Source of the DNA: an uncultured Prevotella sp. | Lineage (GTDB): Bacteria; Bacteroidota; Bacteroidia; Bacteroidales; Bacteroidaceae | Assembly (NCBI GenBank): GCA_900540375.1 | Contig: UQFS01000022.1 | Coordinates: forward strand, 1 to 58,829 | DNA: 58,829 nucleotides | Reading direction: 5' to 3' | Shown here: positions 34,329 through 43,265 of the stretch, one piece after another | How positions within the stretch are numbered: the first letter of the stretch is position 1 | How the letters are laid out: every line of letters starts with the position of its first letter | The notes under the pieces: generated by a model | Database searches by the model: none | Told to the model about the DNA's origin: nothing | The model's input: the letters and a program-made list of their open reading frames with translations, nothing else | Program-made: the position numbers and the translations under genes

Positions 34329-35018
34329 CTAACGGTGTCGGAACCTGATTTCTCTGAGTTTATGTTTCCCCATGAATCGACTCTTATCGACGTATCCGTT
34401 GATGCCATTGAGATGACCTTTACCAGTATATTGCCACATAATGTAATCGAGATCATCTTTCAGCACCGGACTCCTTTTTGTATATTGGGCAATCATCACT
34501 TTGTAGTCTCTCAACTTTCCTAACAAGTTGTCGTCATAGAAGTTGGCTCCGGTGTAGATAAGAGGCTTTTGCTGATAGGCCTTTTCCATAAGATGGAGGA
34601 AAAGAAAGAGTGAGTCTTGAAATGCCTGAACAGAGAGCCCACTCCTCGTTTCCACATCTACCATGGGTATAAGATCCTGATCTCCGGGCCTACATTGTGT
34701 TTTGAAATTCTCGAGCTGTGTCTGTTGGGGAATGTTGGGACGATAGAAATGGTAGGATCCAACCTTCAGGCCGTAACGATGGGCAAGATCTATGTTTTGT
34801 TTGTATTTGCTGTCTATACGGCTTCCACCTTCTGACGCCTTGAGATACACATATGCCATTTTGGAAGCACCAATTGTCTCCCAGAACACATTACCTTGAT
34901 AGTGACTCAAGTCAATGCCATGTATGTGACTGCACGTATCTTCGCATTCCACATAGTCTTGGGCATGTAAGCCCAAGGATGCGAACAGAGCCATGATGCA
35001 AATTATGAAACGATTCAT
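34329..35018 (-). CDS. GH25-family muramidase (lysozyme)
   Basis: A 229-residue secreted glycoside hydrolase family 25 enzyme, which cleaves N-acetylmuramyl bonds in peptidoglycan. The signal peptide FIICIMALFASLGLHAQ is followed by the GIDLSHYQGNVFW start of the barrel (Asp36), then VYLKASEGG, GSYHFYRP, the catalytic pair in IPMVDVETR (Asp-x-Glu) and IMWQYTGKG near the end. The ATG at 35016-35018 (MNRFII) is preferred over an ATG 45 bases upstream because it gives a clean signal peptide. A -7 box at 35023-35031 lies almost on the start codon, so the message may be nearly leaderless. Confidence 0.92.
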   Translation of the reverse strand: MNRFIICIMALFASLGLHAQDYVECEDTCSHIHGIDLSHYQGNVFWETIGASKMAYVYLKASEGGSRIDSKYKQNIDLAHRYGLKVGSYHFYRPNIPQQTQLENFKTQCRPGDQDLIPMVDVETRSGLSVQAFQDSLFLFLHLMEKAYQQKPLIYTGANFYDDNLLGKLRDYKVMIAQYTKRSPVLKDDLDYIMWQYTGKGHLNGINGYVDKSRFMGKHKLREIRFRHR

Positions 35019-35022
35019 AGTT

Positions 35023-35031
35023 GCAAAATTA
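35023..35031 (-). promoter_or_regulatory. Candidate -7 element for GH25 gene
   Basis: Minus-strand TAATTTTGC fits the Bacteroidetes -7 consensus but is only 4 bases upstream of the chosen ATG, implying a very short or absent 5' leader. No TTG is found at -33 spacing. Confidence 0.45.
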
Positions 35032-35133
35032 GCGAAAAGTTTCCTTAACGCGTATGACATCATTTAATAATTAAAATTAATTAAGAGCAGCAGATGTCTC
35101 CTTTGTATATTTCCCATCTCTGCCTTATACCGC

Positions 35134-35925
35134 TTATTCTTCAATTTCCTGCAACGAACGGGCGAAGTTGTGGAAGAAATTGCTGACGGTCTCTATGGGG
35201 GCATAAACCACATAGCAGAGCCCACGGCGCAAGTTGCGGCGAAGTAAAGAAGAGTTGTTCTGAACGAAACCTGCCTTGCCCTGCCTGAAATGCCATTCTT
35301 CAGCTGTGTCGCTTACTGTGTGGTGGACCGACCGCATGACGAGCTTATAGGCAGAGGATTCCACATGATCGACAAAAGGCAATTCGTCCTGCTCAAACTG
35401 AAATACAGCCATGAGCATGCTACCCTGCAATTGGGCCATGCGACGAATATGAAGTTTACTTAGCCAGTGTTCCAATTTCACGAAGTCTACTTTGTCCCCC
35501 TTCGTTCTTAAGAAACTACCTAATTGTATAAGTCCGCCTAACATGATGCCTTTGTTGAGCATTGACGAGACATTGTTGACGATGATTCTCAACAGTTCCA
35601 GTGCTTCTATATTCGTATCGATAGCATGATATTCGTTGTTGACGATTTTTTGCAGACGATAGTTGAGAAAGCGGTTGCTCAACTGAGCCTTAGGTTGCTG
35701 ATGAGCGGATGAATTCAAGGCTTCTGTGAGTTCCTGAGGTATATTCATCATCTCATCTTCATGATGATTGGCAATTCCCTTTAACGTTGAGGCCTCCACA
35801 TGTTGAGTCTGAACCATTTGAAACAGACGTTGCCATTTAAAAGCGGACATCGGCTCCATAGCCTCCTGCTCGTTGAGAGATCCCGAACGGATCAGTCGAA
35901 AGAAATTACGTGTGATGACATCCAT
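35134..35925 (-). CDS. Hypothetical protein, Bacteroidales-conserved type
   Basis: A 263-residue soluble, mostly helical protein with no signal peptide or membrane helix. I recognise a likely Bacteroidales family by the stretches FFxLIRSGSLNEQE, MSAFKWQRLFQM, IDTNIEALELL, LRTKGDKVDFVKLEHWL, and EEWHFRQGKAGFVQNNSSLLRRNLRR, but no function is known to me. The Arg-rich C-terminal third and conserved Trp/His suggest nucleic-acid or nucleotide contact, which is speculation. It is 12 bases downstream of the NhaC-type gene and probably co-transcribed with it. Confidence 0.6.
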   Translation of the reverse strand: MDVITRNFFRLIRSGSLNEQEAMEPMSAFKWQRLFQMVQTQHVEASTLKGIANHHEDEMMNIPQELTEALNSSAHQQPKAQLSNRFLNYRLQKIVNNEYHAIDTNIEALELLRIIVNNVSSMLNKGIMLGGLIQLGSFLRTKGDKVDFVKLEHWLSKLHIRRMAQLQGSMLMAVFQFEQDELPFVDHVESSAYKLVMRSVHHTVSDTAEEWHFRQGKAGFVQNNSSLLRRNLRRGLCYVVYAPIETVSNFFHNFARSLQEIEE

Positions 35926-35937
35926 TTCACAAACGAG

Positions 35938-37233
35938 TTAAGAATACTGCTTGGGGAAGCGTAAAGCGATGGCAAGAATCCCCGCTACACCTAAAGCCAT
36001 AGGATAATAAAGATACGGGAGAATCTGCATAGGACTACATCCTGCCAAACCTGCAGCCAAAAGCATTTGCACACCATAAGGGAGCAGGCCCTGTATAGTG
36101 CAGGAGAAAGTATCGAGGATGCTGGCATTCTTTCTGTTGTCGACACCGAAGCGATCTCCTAACTTCTTGGCGATGTCGCCAATGGTGAGTATAGCAATCG
36201 TGTTGTTGGCTGTACAGATATTGACAAGGCTCACCAAGGCGGCTGCTGCGAATTCAGCGCCTCGTTTGGTATGCACGCGTGAGGTGAACTTGTTGATGAT
36301 GAAGTCGATGCCTCCATTCTCTCTGATAATCTCCAGCATACCACCAGCCATCATGGCGACCATGATCAACTCTCCCATGCCGCTTATGCCTTTACCCATA
36401 GCTATCAGCCAGGCAAAGAAGTCGTAACTGCCGTCGATCATGCCGATGAAGCCGCAGGCAAGTGAGCCGATGACGAGCACGGCCATGACATTCATGCCTG
36501 TGATAGCAAGAATGATCACCATCAGATATGGTATCACTTTGACAAAGCTGACAGTTGCAGCATGTGTCGGTGCAACGACTCCTTGTCCCATTAAGGTATA
36601 GATGATCAGCATGAGTATAGCGGCAGGTGTGGCAATAAGCACGTTCACGCGGAACTTATCACTCATCTTGCAACCTTGTGTTTGGGTGGCGACGACAGTG
36701 GTGTCTGAGATAAACGAGAGATTGTCGCCAAAGTAAGCACCTCCGACGATGATTGCGGTTAACAAGGGCAGACTGCTGCCAGTCTGTTGAGCGACACCAG
36801 CTGCTATCGGCACAAGAGCCACCACAGTACCGACACTTGTTCCTATGGCGGTAGAGATAAAGCATGCTGCCACAAACAAACCGGGAAGAACTAAACTGGA
36901 AGGTAAGATACTCAGCGTGGCACCCACGGTAGCATCAATGGCCCCCATGCTTTTGGCTGAGGAGGCAAATGCTCCTGCCAAAACATAAATCCAAAGCATC
37001 AGCATCAGATTATCACTGCTTGCTCCTCTGCTAAAGATGTCGATGCGCTTACGCAATGGAAAGCCCCCAGAGATGGCGATGGCATAGATGCTGGCGATCA
37101 TAAAGACCACTGTCATGGGCACTTTATAGAAGTCTCCTGCAGCAATACTCAAGATCAGATAGAGCAGGATAAACACGATGAGTGGTGATAGTGCCAGCAA
37201 TCCTTTTGCGTTTGTTTTGTTAATCATGCTCAT
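35938..37233 (-). CDS. NhaC-family Na+/H+ antiporter
   Basis: A 431-residue integral membrane protein with about 11-12 hydrophobic helices and no signal peptide. SSDNLMLMLWIYVLAGAF, the discontinuous-helix region ISTAIGTSVGTVVALVPIA, GGAYFGDNLSFISDTTVVATQTQG (the Gly-Asp-x-x-Ser-x-x-Ser-Asp-Thr transport motif) and NICTANNTIAILTIGDIAK are characteristic of the NhaC ion-transporter superfamily. It may exchange sodium for protons or carry an organic ion such as malate or lactate, as some NhaC relatives do. It follows the LacI gene by 27 bases, so sugar-responsive control is possible. Confidence 0.88.
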   Translation of the reverse strand: MSMINKTNAKGLLALSPLIVFILLYLILSIAAGDFYKVPMTVVFMIASIYAIAISGGFPLRKRIDIFSRGASSDNLMLMLWIYVLAGAFASSAKSMGAIDATVGATLSILPSSLVLPGLFVAACFISTAIGTSVGTVVALVPIAAGVAQQTGSSLPLLTAIIVGGAYFGDNLSFISDTTVVATQTQGCKMSDKFRVNVLIATPAAILMLIIYTLMGQGVVAPTHAATVSFVKVIPYLMVIILAITGMNVMAVLVIGSLACGFIGMIDGSYDFFAWLIAMGKGISGMGELIMVAMMAGGMLEIIRENGGIDFIINKFTSRVHTKRGAEFAAAALVSLVNICTANNTIAILTIGDIAKKLGDRFGVDNRKNASILDTFSCTIQGLLPYGVQMLLAAGLAGCSPMQILPYLYYPMALGVAGILAIALRFPKQYS

Positions 37234-37260
37234 AATATATGGTATGAACGTATATCCTTT

Positions 37261-38334
37261 TTAAAGTTGCGTGCGCCTATAAAAGTTCACATTCTCTTTG
37301 GTGAGCAATTCTATTGGCATGTAATTGACCGGATTGACTTCTTTCTTCAGGACGATGGCTTGGAAGAGAGTGTCAATGCAAGAATAACCTTGAAGAAAGG
37401 CATGCTGAGCAATGAGAAAGGAGATACTGCCTCTCCTCAGGCATTCTGCGTTCTTTCCAACCATGTCATACCCCATAATCTGTACGTCACGTCGGTTGGT
37501 GCGCAATAGAAAGTCGCCCATGATATGAGCTTTAGACCCCAGGGTGATGCAATGATGAATATTTGGATGAGCTTGAAACAAGGCTTCCATCTGTTTGTCA
37601 TAAAGACTTCTGGTACCCTCCAAAGGCACTTCAAATTCTATGATTTCTGTTTCTGGGAAGTGGTCGTGCATATAATGTCTGAAACCTACCTCTCGATTGT
37701 CCTGTTGTTTACTGGCAACATAACCATTCTTTGTAAATTTCATCAACACGATTTGCTTCTCATTGGCGGCGATGAGCATCAGCATCCGTGCTGCAAAATA
37801 GCCACTGGCAAAAGAGTCCTGACCGAAAAACGACAATGGTTTCAGGTCAGGCATATACGAGTCAAGCATGATAAAAGGGATATTGTTGGCATGGAGTTGA
37901 TCCGTAAAGGCACGCGTATTTTCCAAATCAGCCGGCACAATGACTACGCCGTCAGGTTTGGCTTGAAGACAAGCTTCGGTAGTCTCTTTGAATGATTTGG
38001 CATTAAAGCGTTCGTAGTGATGGATCTCTGCTGAGATATGAAAATCCCGACGCGCTTCTTGCGCATTCTTGACACCTTCTTCAATTTCCTCCCAATAGGC
38101 AATTTGTTCGTGCTGTGGGATGATGACGTGAAAAGTATATGTCTTGTTGTATGCCAATGCAGAGGCGTACATATTTGGCTGATAATTCATCTCTTCTAAT
38201 GCTTTCTCTACCTTCGCCTTGGCAGAGGGTGACACATTAGGTCTTTTGTGCAAAACTCTGTCCACGGTTCCCACCGACACTCCTGCACGCTCTGCGATAT
38301 CCTTTATTCTAATTTTGCTGTTGGTCATGCTCAT
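37261..38334 (-). CDS. LacI-family transcriptional regulator
   Basis: A 357-residue repressor-type protein. The N-terminal HTH is RIKDIAERAGVSVGTVDRVLHKRPNVS (about residues 8-34), followed by the hinge helix NYQPNMYASALA and a periplasmic-binding-protein-like sensor domain (about 65-345, with KPDGVVIVPADLEN and QIMGYDMVGKNAECLRRGSISFLIAQHAFLQGY). The ATG at 38332-38334 (MSMTNSK) is chosen; 27 upstream in-frame residues are hydrophobic and out of character for the family. The effector is unknown. It reads into the NhaC-type transporter gene and is divergent from the sensor kinase gene, so it may control either. Confidence 0.92.
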   Translation of the reverse strand: MSMTNSKIRIKDIAERAGVSVGTVDRVLHKRPNVSPSAKAKVEKALEEMNYQPNMYASALAYNKTYTFHVIIPQHEQIAYWEEIEEGVKNAQEARRDFHISAEIHHYERFNAKSFKETTEACLQAKPDGVVIVPADLENTRAFTDQLHANNIPFIMLDSYMPDLKPLSFFGQDSFASGYFAARMLMLIAANEKQIVLMKFTKNGYVASKQQDNREVGFRHYMHDHFPETEIIEFEVPLEGTRSLYDKQMEALFQAHPNIHHCITLGSKAHIMGDFLLRTNRRDVQIMGYDMVGKNAECLRRGSISFLIAQHAFLQGYSCIDTLFQAIVLKKEVNPVNYMPIELLTKENVNFYRRTQL

Positions 38335-38349
38335 ATTATATATGTTGTT

Positions 38350-38358
38350 GCAAAAATA
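38350..38358 (-). promoter_or_regulatory. Candidate -7 element for lacI-type gene
   Basis: Minus-strand TATTTTTGC matches TAnnTTTG 16 bases upstream of the chosen start. It supports that start over the longer in-frame extension. No TTG at -33. Confidence 0.55.
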
Positions 38359-38452
38359 GCAATAAAAACTTAGAATAGACGCTAAGAAGGCAAATAATTT
38401 ACAGGTATGAGTCAATTTTCAGTATTTTCTTTTTCTTTTCAAAAAATAATTG

Positions 38453-38461
38453 TATTTTTGC
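38453..38461 (+). promoter_or_regulatory. Candidate -7 element for sensor kinase gene
   Basis: TATTTTTGC matches TAnnTTTG, 19 bases before the ATG at 38480. It rules out an in-frame ATG at 38450, which lies upstream of it. No TTG at -33; the upstream DNA is a T-rich run. Confidence 0.55.
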
Positions 38462-38479
38462 AAGGAGAGATACAAATAC

Positions 38480-41400
38480 ATGATCTGTCTGCTAAACACA
38501 ATAAAAAAGCCGGTCTATAGGCTTTGGTTAGAGATGTTGGCGCTTGTCATTTTGCTGCCATTACTATATTCTTGCTCCGGGAAGAAGCAAGAACGGGTAG
38601 ATCGTCTTAATGAGCAGTCCTATACTTGGCATTATCGCAATCTTGACTCAGCTGAGGTATATGCCCGACGGGCTTTGAGAGAAGCTGACAGTCAGAGTGA
38701 CGGTGCAGCTGAAGCCTATAACAATCTTGCATTTGTCGACATTGCAAGGATGAAGTATAGAGATGCTTGGAAACTTCTGAAACAAGTACCAGAACTAACT
38801 GATAATCAGATAGAGATACTCATTTCTGATGTGCAGTTGATGCGTTTGTGTCAACGCGAGTCTTTTAATAAGGAGTTCTATGACTATCATGAGCGTGCAC
38901 TTCGGTGTATGCAACGTTTTCAGAAAGAGTCATACAGATTATCTCCACATCAACAAAGAAGACTGCTGTATGCTCAGAGTGAATTTCAGATAGTCACTTC
39001 CGTTTACTACTATTATGTCGGACTGAATCAGCAAGCTGCTCAGGCTATTCAAGACATGAGTTCTTGGAATCAACTCATGCAGGATACCGCACAATACATC
39101 AACTACTGCTATAATATCGGTGCAGGGGGAATCATCTCGGGAGGTAACAAGCAGGATATAGCCCAATCAGAGTTTGACTACCTGATTCAGGCATATGTTT
39201 TGACCCAACGTTGCGACTTGCCATTTTGGGAAGCTCAGACTTTGCAGGCTATCAGCGAGCATCTGCAGGATCCGGGCATGCGCCGTCTGTTGATGCGTAA
39301 TAATGTCCCGGCATTTAAGTACTTAAACACAGATGACATGCCAGATTCTCTCTTAGCGGGCAATCTGGCTTTACGAGCTTTGCAAATCTTTACGGCATAT
39401 GGTGATGTGTATCAAGTAGCAGGTGCCAACCGCACTTTAGCGGAATGCTATTGGTATATCCATGATTACCGCTCTGCCTTGATATGCCTTCAACGGGCTT
39501 TATCCATCAAGGCCGTACATCAGGCTCCGGATCTGGTGGCTTCCATACGTGAGCGGCTATCGTTGGTCTATTCTGCTGTTGATGACAAAGCCAACAGCGA
39601 CCGAAACAGGAATATCTATCTCGACATACAGGAACGCACGCGTCAGGATCGCCAGCTCGAGGCGCGCGCCAGCCAGCTCAATCATTCCTCTCGTCAGCTC
39701 AATGTCATGCTTGTAGCAGTGGTGCTGATGATTCTTATTTTTGTTATCTTGCTCTTTGTCTTCGATGCAAAACGTCGCAGAAGTGATGAGGCTTTCTCGC
39801 TGGATACACTGTTGGAACCTCTAAGAAACTGGCAAAACCAAAATGCGGACCGTAATCGTCTCATGATTGAGAATATCAGTGAGATGAAAGAACAACTGGC
39901 TGTCGGCAAACTGCATTTACGACAATACAAGCGTAGAAACCTTGATGCTCGTGCAAAGGTGCAACTGGTCAACAGCATCTTGCCTTTCATAGACCGCATG
40001 GTGTATGTCATTCACCAGTTGAAGCAGGAGAAAGAGAGTCTGCAAAAGGGTAGGGATGCTGAATGGAAAAAACGCAACTATGACTATCTCATTGAGATAA
40101 CTGACAGCATCAATGACTATAATTCGGTGCTGACACAATGGATACAGATGCGTCAAGGAGATGTGAGCTTAAAGATCGAGAGCTTTGACTTGCAGGATCT
40201 TTTTGAGATGGTCGAACGCTCAAAAACGTCATTCCGTATCAAAGGTATTGATCTACAGGTGAAACCGACAGACTTGAAGGTGAAAGCTGACAAGACGCTC
40301 ACTTTGTTTATGATCAACACGATAGCGGATAACGCGAGAAAATTCTCTAAAGAGGGTGGCGTGGTGAAAGTAGAAGCCAGCAGCACGGCTGACTATGTTG
40401 AGATCAGTATAGAGGATAACGGACCGGGTATGACAAAGGAGAAGCTAAGTCACATATTTGACCGAACCTATGCGGGTGGGCATGGCTTTGGACTGAAAAA
40501 CTGCAATGGCATCATCGAGAAATACAAGAAGATGAGTCGCATCTTTAGTGTTGCGGCCATTGGTGCGGAGAGTGAACTTGGTAAAGGTACGCGTGTCTTC
40601 TTTCGCTTGCCTTATGGCTTCCGCCGTGCGCTTACCATGATCTTGCTGTTGTTTGCCACTATCTTGCCAATACTCTCTACACCTTCTGTACCACGTAGAG
40701 GCTATGCCCATGAAAGTCAGGCTGCTATTTATGCCGACAGTACTTATTACTGTAACATACGTGGAGAATATGGGAGGGCTCTGCGTTTCGCAGACAGTTG
40801 TCGGGCTGTACTCTCACCTAATGATACTGCCATTTTGCTTGATGTCAGCAACGAGACGGCGGTGGCGGCGCTGGCGTTGCACCAATGGAAACTCTACGAG
40901 AAAAGCAATGGCGTCTATACCCGTCTCTTCCGGCAGGCCAGTGCCGACAGTAGTCTGCCGGATTATGTCCGTACGATGCAACGCAGTGAAAACAACAAGA
41001 CTGTGGCCATCATCCTACTTGTGTTGTTACTTCTGACCATTCTTCCTGCCTATTATTTTCTCTATTACCGCCATCGACTCGACTATCAGTCATGCATAGA
41101 CCGTATTAGGCGAATGAATCAGTTGCTTACGTCTGATCTCTCTGATGAACAGAAACTCAAAGGTATCGATCATTTGGCAGACTTCGCTTCGTTTGACCTA
41201 AACGAGGATCAGCTCTCCACGCTAACAAATATCGTGCAGACGGTGCGCCAGGCCGAACTCGATGCGATGCAAGGGCAACTCCGGCAGGCTGATGATCTGG
41301 AGTTTGCCGAAGACAATTTGCGAAAACTGAATTTGGAGACAGCCCGTTTGCATGTCTCCAATAGTGTACTTGACAATTGCCTTTCTGCGTTTAAGCATGA

Positions 41401-41902
41401 GACGATGTACTATCCCTCACGTATCAGACAGCTGGTGCAAGAGTCGCCGGACAGCATTGACGACATAGTAGAAGTTGTCGATTACTATCATGATCTTTAC
41501 GTGGTGCTGGCTCAGCAAGCCATGAGACAGTTACCACCCATACGCTTGGATGACGAGATGGTAGACTATTTCTTTGATCTGCTGACCGATGTAAATGATA
41601 GAAAAACACCGGCAGTGATAAGTAAGATGCTTGACGATGGCTATCTCAAGATGCAATGCTTATTAAGTCAGCGTCACGATGATGAGGAAGCTTGTCGTGC
41701 TCTTTTCACTCCCTATACTTCTGATGTACGTTTTCTGCTATGCCGTCAGATTGTGCGTGAGATGGGAGAGGCGACCAGCCAAAGAGCCTGTGGCTTGAGC
41801 GCTCATGTCCACAAAGAAGGAACTCTGATCGAGGTTGTGATGCCAGATCGGATGAATGAGCGTTGTCTGTTAGAAATAAAAAATAATCATATAAGCATAT
41901 GA
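38480..41902 (+). CDS. Tandem-module sensor histidine kinase (DUF5112/DUF5113 type)
   Basis: A 1140-residue membrane sensor with two kinase-like halves. Half 1: a lipoprotein-like signal ending LLYSC, a TPR-like helical outer domain (about 40-400), membrane helix 1 (about 410-430), a coiled coil and dimerisation-like helices ending LTQWIQMRQG, and an ATPase domain with N-box NTIADNARK (Asn613, Asn618), G1 EDNGPGM and G2 GGHGFGLKN (about 665). Half 2: helix 2 (about 716-733), a short outer TPR-like segment, helix 3 (about 840-862), and a helical segment with AFKHETMYYPSRI (His973), which resembles an H-box, followed by a remnant-like CRQIVREMGEA region with no N- or G-boxes. No canonical H-box His is seen in half 1. 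The layout fits Bacteroidales DUF5112/DUF5113 kinases. The response regulator gene overlaps its stop by 4 bases. Confidence 0.85.
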   Translation: MICLLNTIKKPVYRLWLEMLALVILLPLLYSCSGKKQERVDRLNEQSYTWHYRNLDSAEVYARRALREADSQSDGAAEAYNNLAFVDIARMKYRDAWKLLKQVPELTDNQIEILISDVQLMRLCQRESFNKEFYDYHERALRCMQRFQKESYRLSPHQQRRLLYAQSEFQIVTSVYYYYVGLNQQAAQAIQDMSSWNQLMQDTAQYINYCYNIGAGGIISGGNKQDIAQSEFDYLIQAYVLTQRCDLPFWEAQTLQAISEHLQDPGMRRLLMRNNVPAFKYLNTDDMPDSLLAGNLALRALQIFTAYGDVYQVAGANRTLAECYWYIHDYRSALICLQRALSIKAVHQAPDLVASIRERLSLVYSAVDDKANSDRNRNIYLDIQERTRQDRQLEARASQLNHSSRQLNVMLVAVVLMILIFVILLFVFDAKRRRSDEAFSLDTLLEPLRNWQNQNADRNRLMIENISEMKEQLAVGKLHLRQYKRRNLDARAKVQLVNSILPFIDRMVYVIHQLKQEKESLQKGRDAEWKKRNYDYLIEITDSINDYNSVLTQWIQMRQGDVSLKIESFDLQDLFEMVERSKTSFRIKGIDLQVKPTDLKVKADKTLTLFMINTIADNARKFSKEGGVVKVEASSTADYVEISIEDNGPGMTKEKLSHIFDRTYAGGHGFGLKNCNGIIEKYKKMSRIFSVAAIGAESELGKGTRVFFRLPYGFRRALTMILLLFATILPILSTPSVPRRGYAHESQAAIYADSTYYCNIRGEYGRALRFADSCRAVLSPNDTAILLDVSNETAVAALALHQWKLYEKSNGVYTRLFRQASADSSLPDYVRTMQRSENNKTVAIILLVLLLLTILPAYYFLYYRHRLDYQSCIDRIRRMNQLLTSDLSDEQKLKGIDHLADFASFDLNEDQLSTLTNIVQTVRQAELDAMQGQLRQADDLEFAEDNLRKLNLETARLHVSNSVLDNCLSAFKHETMYYPSRIRQLVQESPDSIDDIVEVVDYYHDLYVVLAQQAMRQLPPIRLDDEMVDYFFDLLTDVNDRKTPAVISKMLDDGYLKMQCLLSQRHDDEEACRALFTPYTSDVRFLLCRQIVREMGEATSQRACGLSAHVHKEGTLIEVVMPDRMNERCLLEIKNNHISI

Positions 41903-42621
41903 AAGACTTTAATGTTGTGATTGTGGAAGATGTGCCTTTGGAGTTGAAAGGTACAGAAGGAATATTCAAGAATGATATTCCGGAAGCCCATATCATTGGT
42001 ACGGCTCCGGATGAGGTGTCCTACCGTAAACTCATGGGTAAGCAGTTACCGGATCTTGTGTTGCTGGATCTGGGACTTAGCGGTTCTACCACTGTGGGCG
42101 TGGAGCTTTGTCGGGAAACCAAGCAGGCTCATTCTGAGGTAAAGGTTCTGATCTTTACCGGTGAGATTCTCAATGAGAAACTTTGGGTTGACGCGCTGGA
42201 TGCCGGCTGTGATGGCATCATCCTCAAGAGTGGTGAGTTGCTGACCCGTGGCGATGTAGCGAGCGTGATGGACGGCAAGCGACTTGTTTTCAATCAGCCC
42301 ATCTTGGAGAAGATTGTGGAGCGCTTCAAACGTAGTGTAAACAATGACCTGATGCGTCAGGAAGCATTGATCGATTACGATATTGATGAGTATGACGAGC
42401 GTTTCCTTCGTCACTTGGCTTTGGGATATACCAAGGAACAGATTACAGCACTGAGAGGTATGCCGTTTGGTGTCAAGAGTCTTGAAAAACGCCAGAATGA
42501 ATTGGTAAGTCGTCTCTTCCCTGACAGCAAGGGTACCAGCGTCAATGCGACTCGCTTGGTTGTCCGTGCCTTGCAGTTGCATATTCTCGATTTGGATAAT
42601 TTGCAGCCCGATGAAGCATAG
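41899..42621 (+). CDS. Response regulator, receiver plus LuxR-like HTH
   Basis: A 240-residue two-component regulator. The receiver domain (1-120) has the acidic pair Glu10-Asp11, phospho-acceptor Asp57 in LVLLDLGLSG, Thr87 in IFTGE and Lys110 in IILKSG, all as expected. The C-terminal part (about 165-235) is a helical DNA-binding-like domain (DERFLRHLALGYTKEQITALRGMPFGVKSLEKR) similar to LuxR/NarL-type HTH but divergent. Its ATG overlaps the kinase stop (ATGA), so the two are made together and are a cognate pair. Targets are unknown; the downstream membrane protein and peptidase genes are candidates. Confidence 0.9.
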   Translation: MKDFNVVIVEDVPLELKGTEGIFKNDIPEAHIIGTAPDEVSYRKLMGKQLPDLVLLDLGLSGSTTVGVELCRETKQAHSEVKVLIFTGEILNEKLWVDALDAGCDGIILKSGELLTRGDVASVMDGKRLVFNQPILEKIVERFKRSVNNDLMRQEALIDYDIDEYDERFLRHLALGYTKEQITALRGMPFGVKSLEKRQNELVSRLFPDSKGTSVNATRLVVRALQLHILDLDNLQPDEA

Positions 42622-43255
42622 ACAGAGATCGTGGCATTGGTACAGAGTCATTTATAGACTTTCTATAGGGCTGGCTTTGGCTCAGTTAGTACTCATCTTC
42701 CTTTCATGGCTATTGTCTGCCGCCATGCCCCAGTCATCAATTATCTCATTGCTGAGTGCTCGGGGCATCAGGTGGTTCTTTGGTTATTTTGTAGAGAGTG
42801 AGGCTTCTGCACCTTTGTTATGGCTCATCTTGGGTGCCTTTGCTCTTGGGGGGATGAGAGGAAGCAACATTCTGACAACGATCACTCAAAGTGTGAAGAC
42901 TGGATTCTCAGCACTTCCACGTCGTGTCAAGTTGGCATTGATTTCTGCCGTCTCTTTCTGTGCTTTACAGATAGTCTGTCTCTTATTGTTAATTGTTCCG
43001 CCGCAGGCAGTGCTTCTTAGCGTCACAGGAACATTATCAGACAGTAGTTTCTCTGCGAGCATTGTTCCGAGTGTTTGCTTCATGCTGACCACTATATCGA
43101 TCGTCTTTGGCTTGATCAGTGGCACGCTGCAAGGTATTGATGGCGTCTGTCGGGCTCTTTGCTCGCAGCATGCACTGCTGATGCCTTTCCTGCTGCTCTA
43201 TGTGATGGCCTCTATGTTTGTAAGTTCTATATATTTTGTATTCTTTAGCTATTAA
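42611..43255 (+). CDS. Integral membrane protein, AbgT-like fragment family
   Basis: A 214-residue protein with about five hydrophobic helices and charged turns (WHWYRVIYRLS before the first helix, LPRRVKLALISAV before the third). Similar small membrane proteins in Bacteroides are annotated as related to the p-aminobenzoyl-glutamate transporter AbgT, mainly through the VTGTLxxSSFxxSI and late FLLLYVMASMFVSSIYFVF segments; that link is weak. The ATG at 42611 is chosen because it overlaps the regulator stop by only 11 bases; an ATG at 42545 would give a 77-base overlap. Function unknown. Confidence 0.6.
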   Translation: MKHRQRSWHWYRVIYRLSIGLALAQLVLIFLSWLLSAAMPQSSIISLLSARGIRWFFGYFVESEASAPLLWLILGAFALGGMRGSNILTTITQSVKTGFSALPRRVKLALISAVSFCALQIVCLLLLIVPPQAVLLSVTGTLSDSSFSASIVPSVCFMLTTISIVFGLISGTLQGIDGVCRALCSQHALLMPFLLLYVMASMFVSSIYFVFFSY

Positions 43256-43265
43256 ATATAATAAT

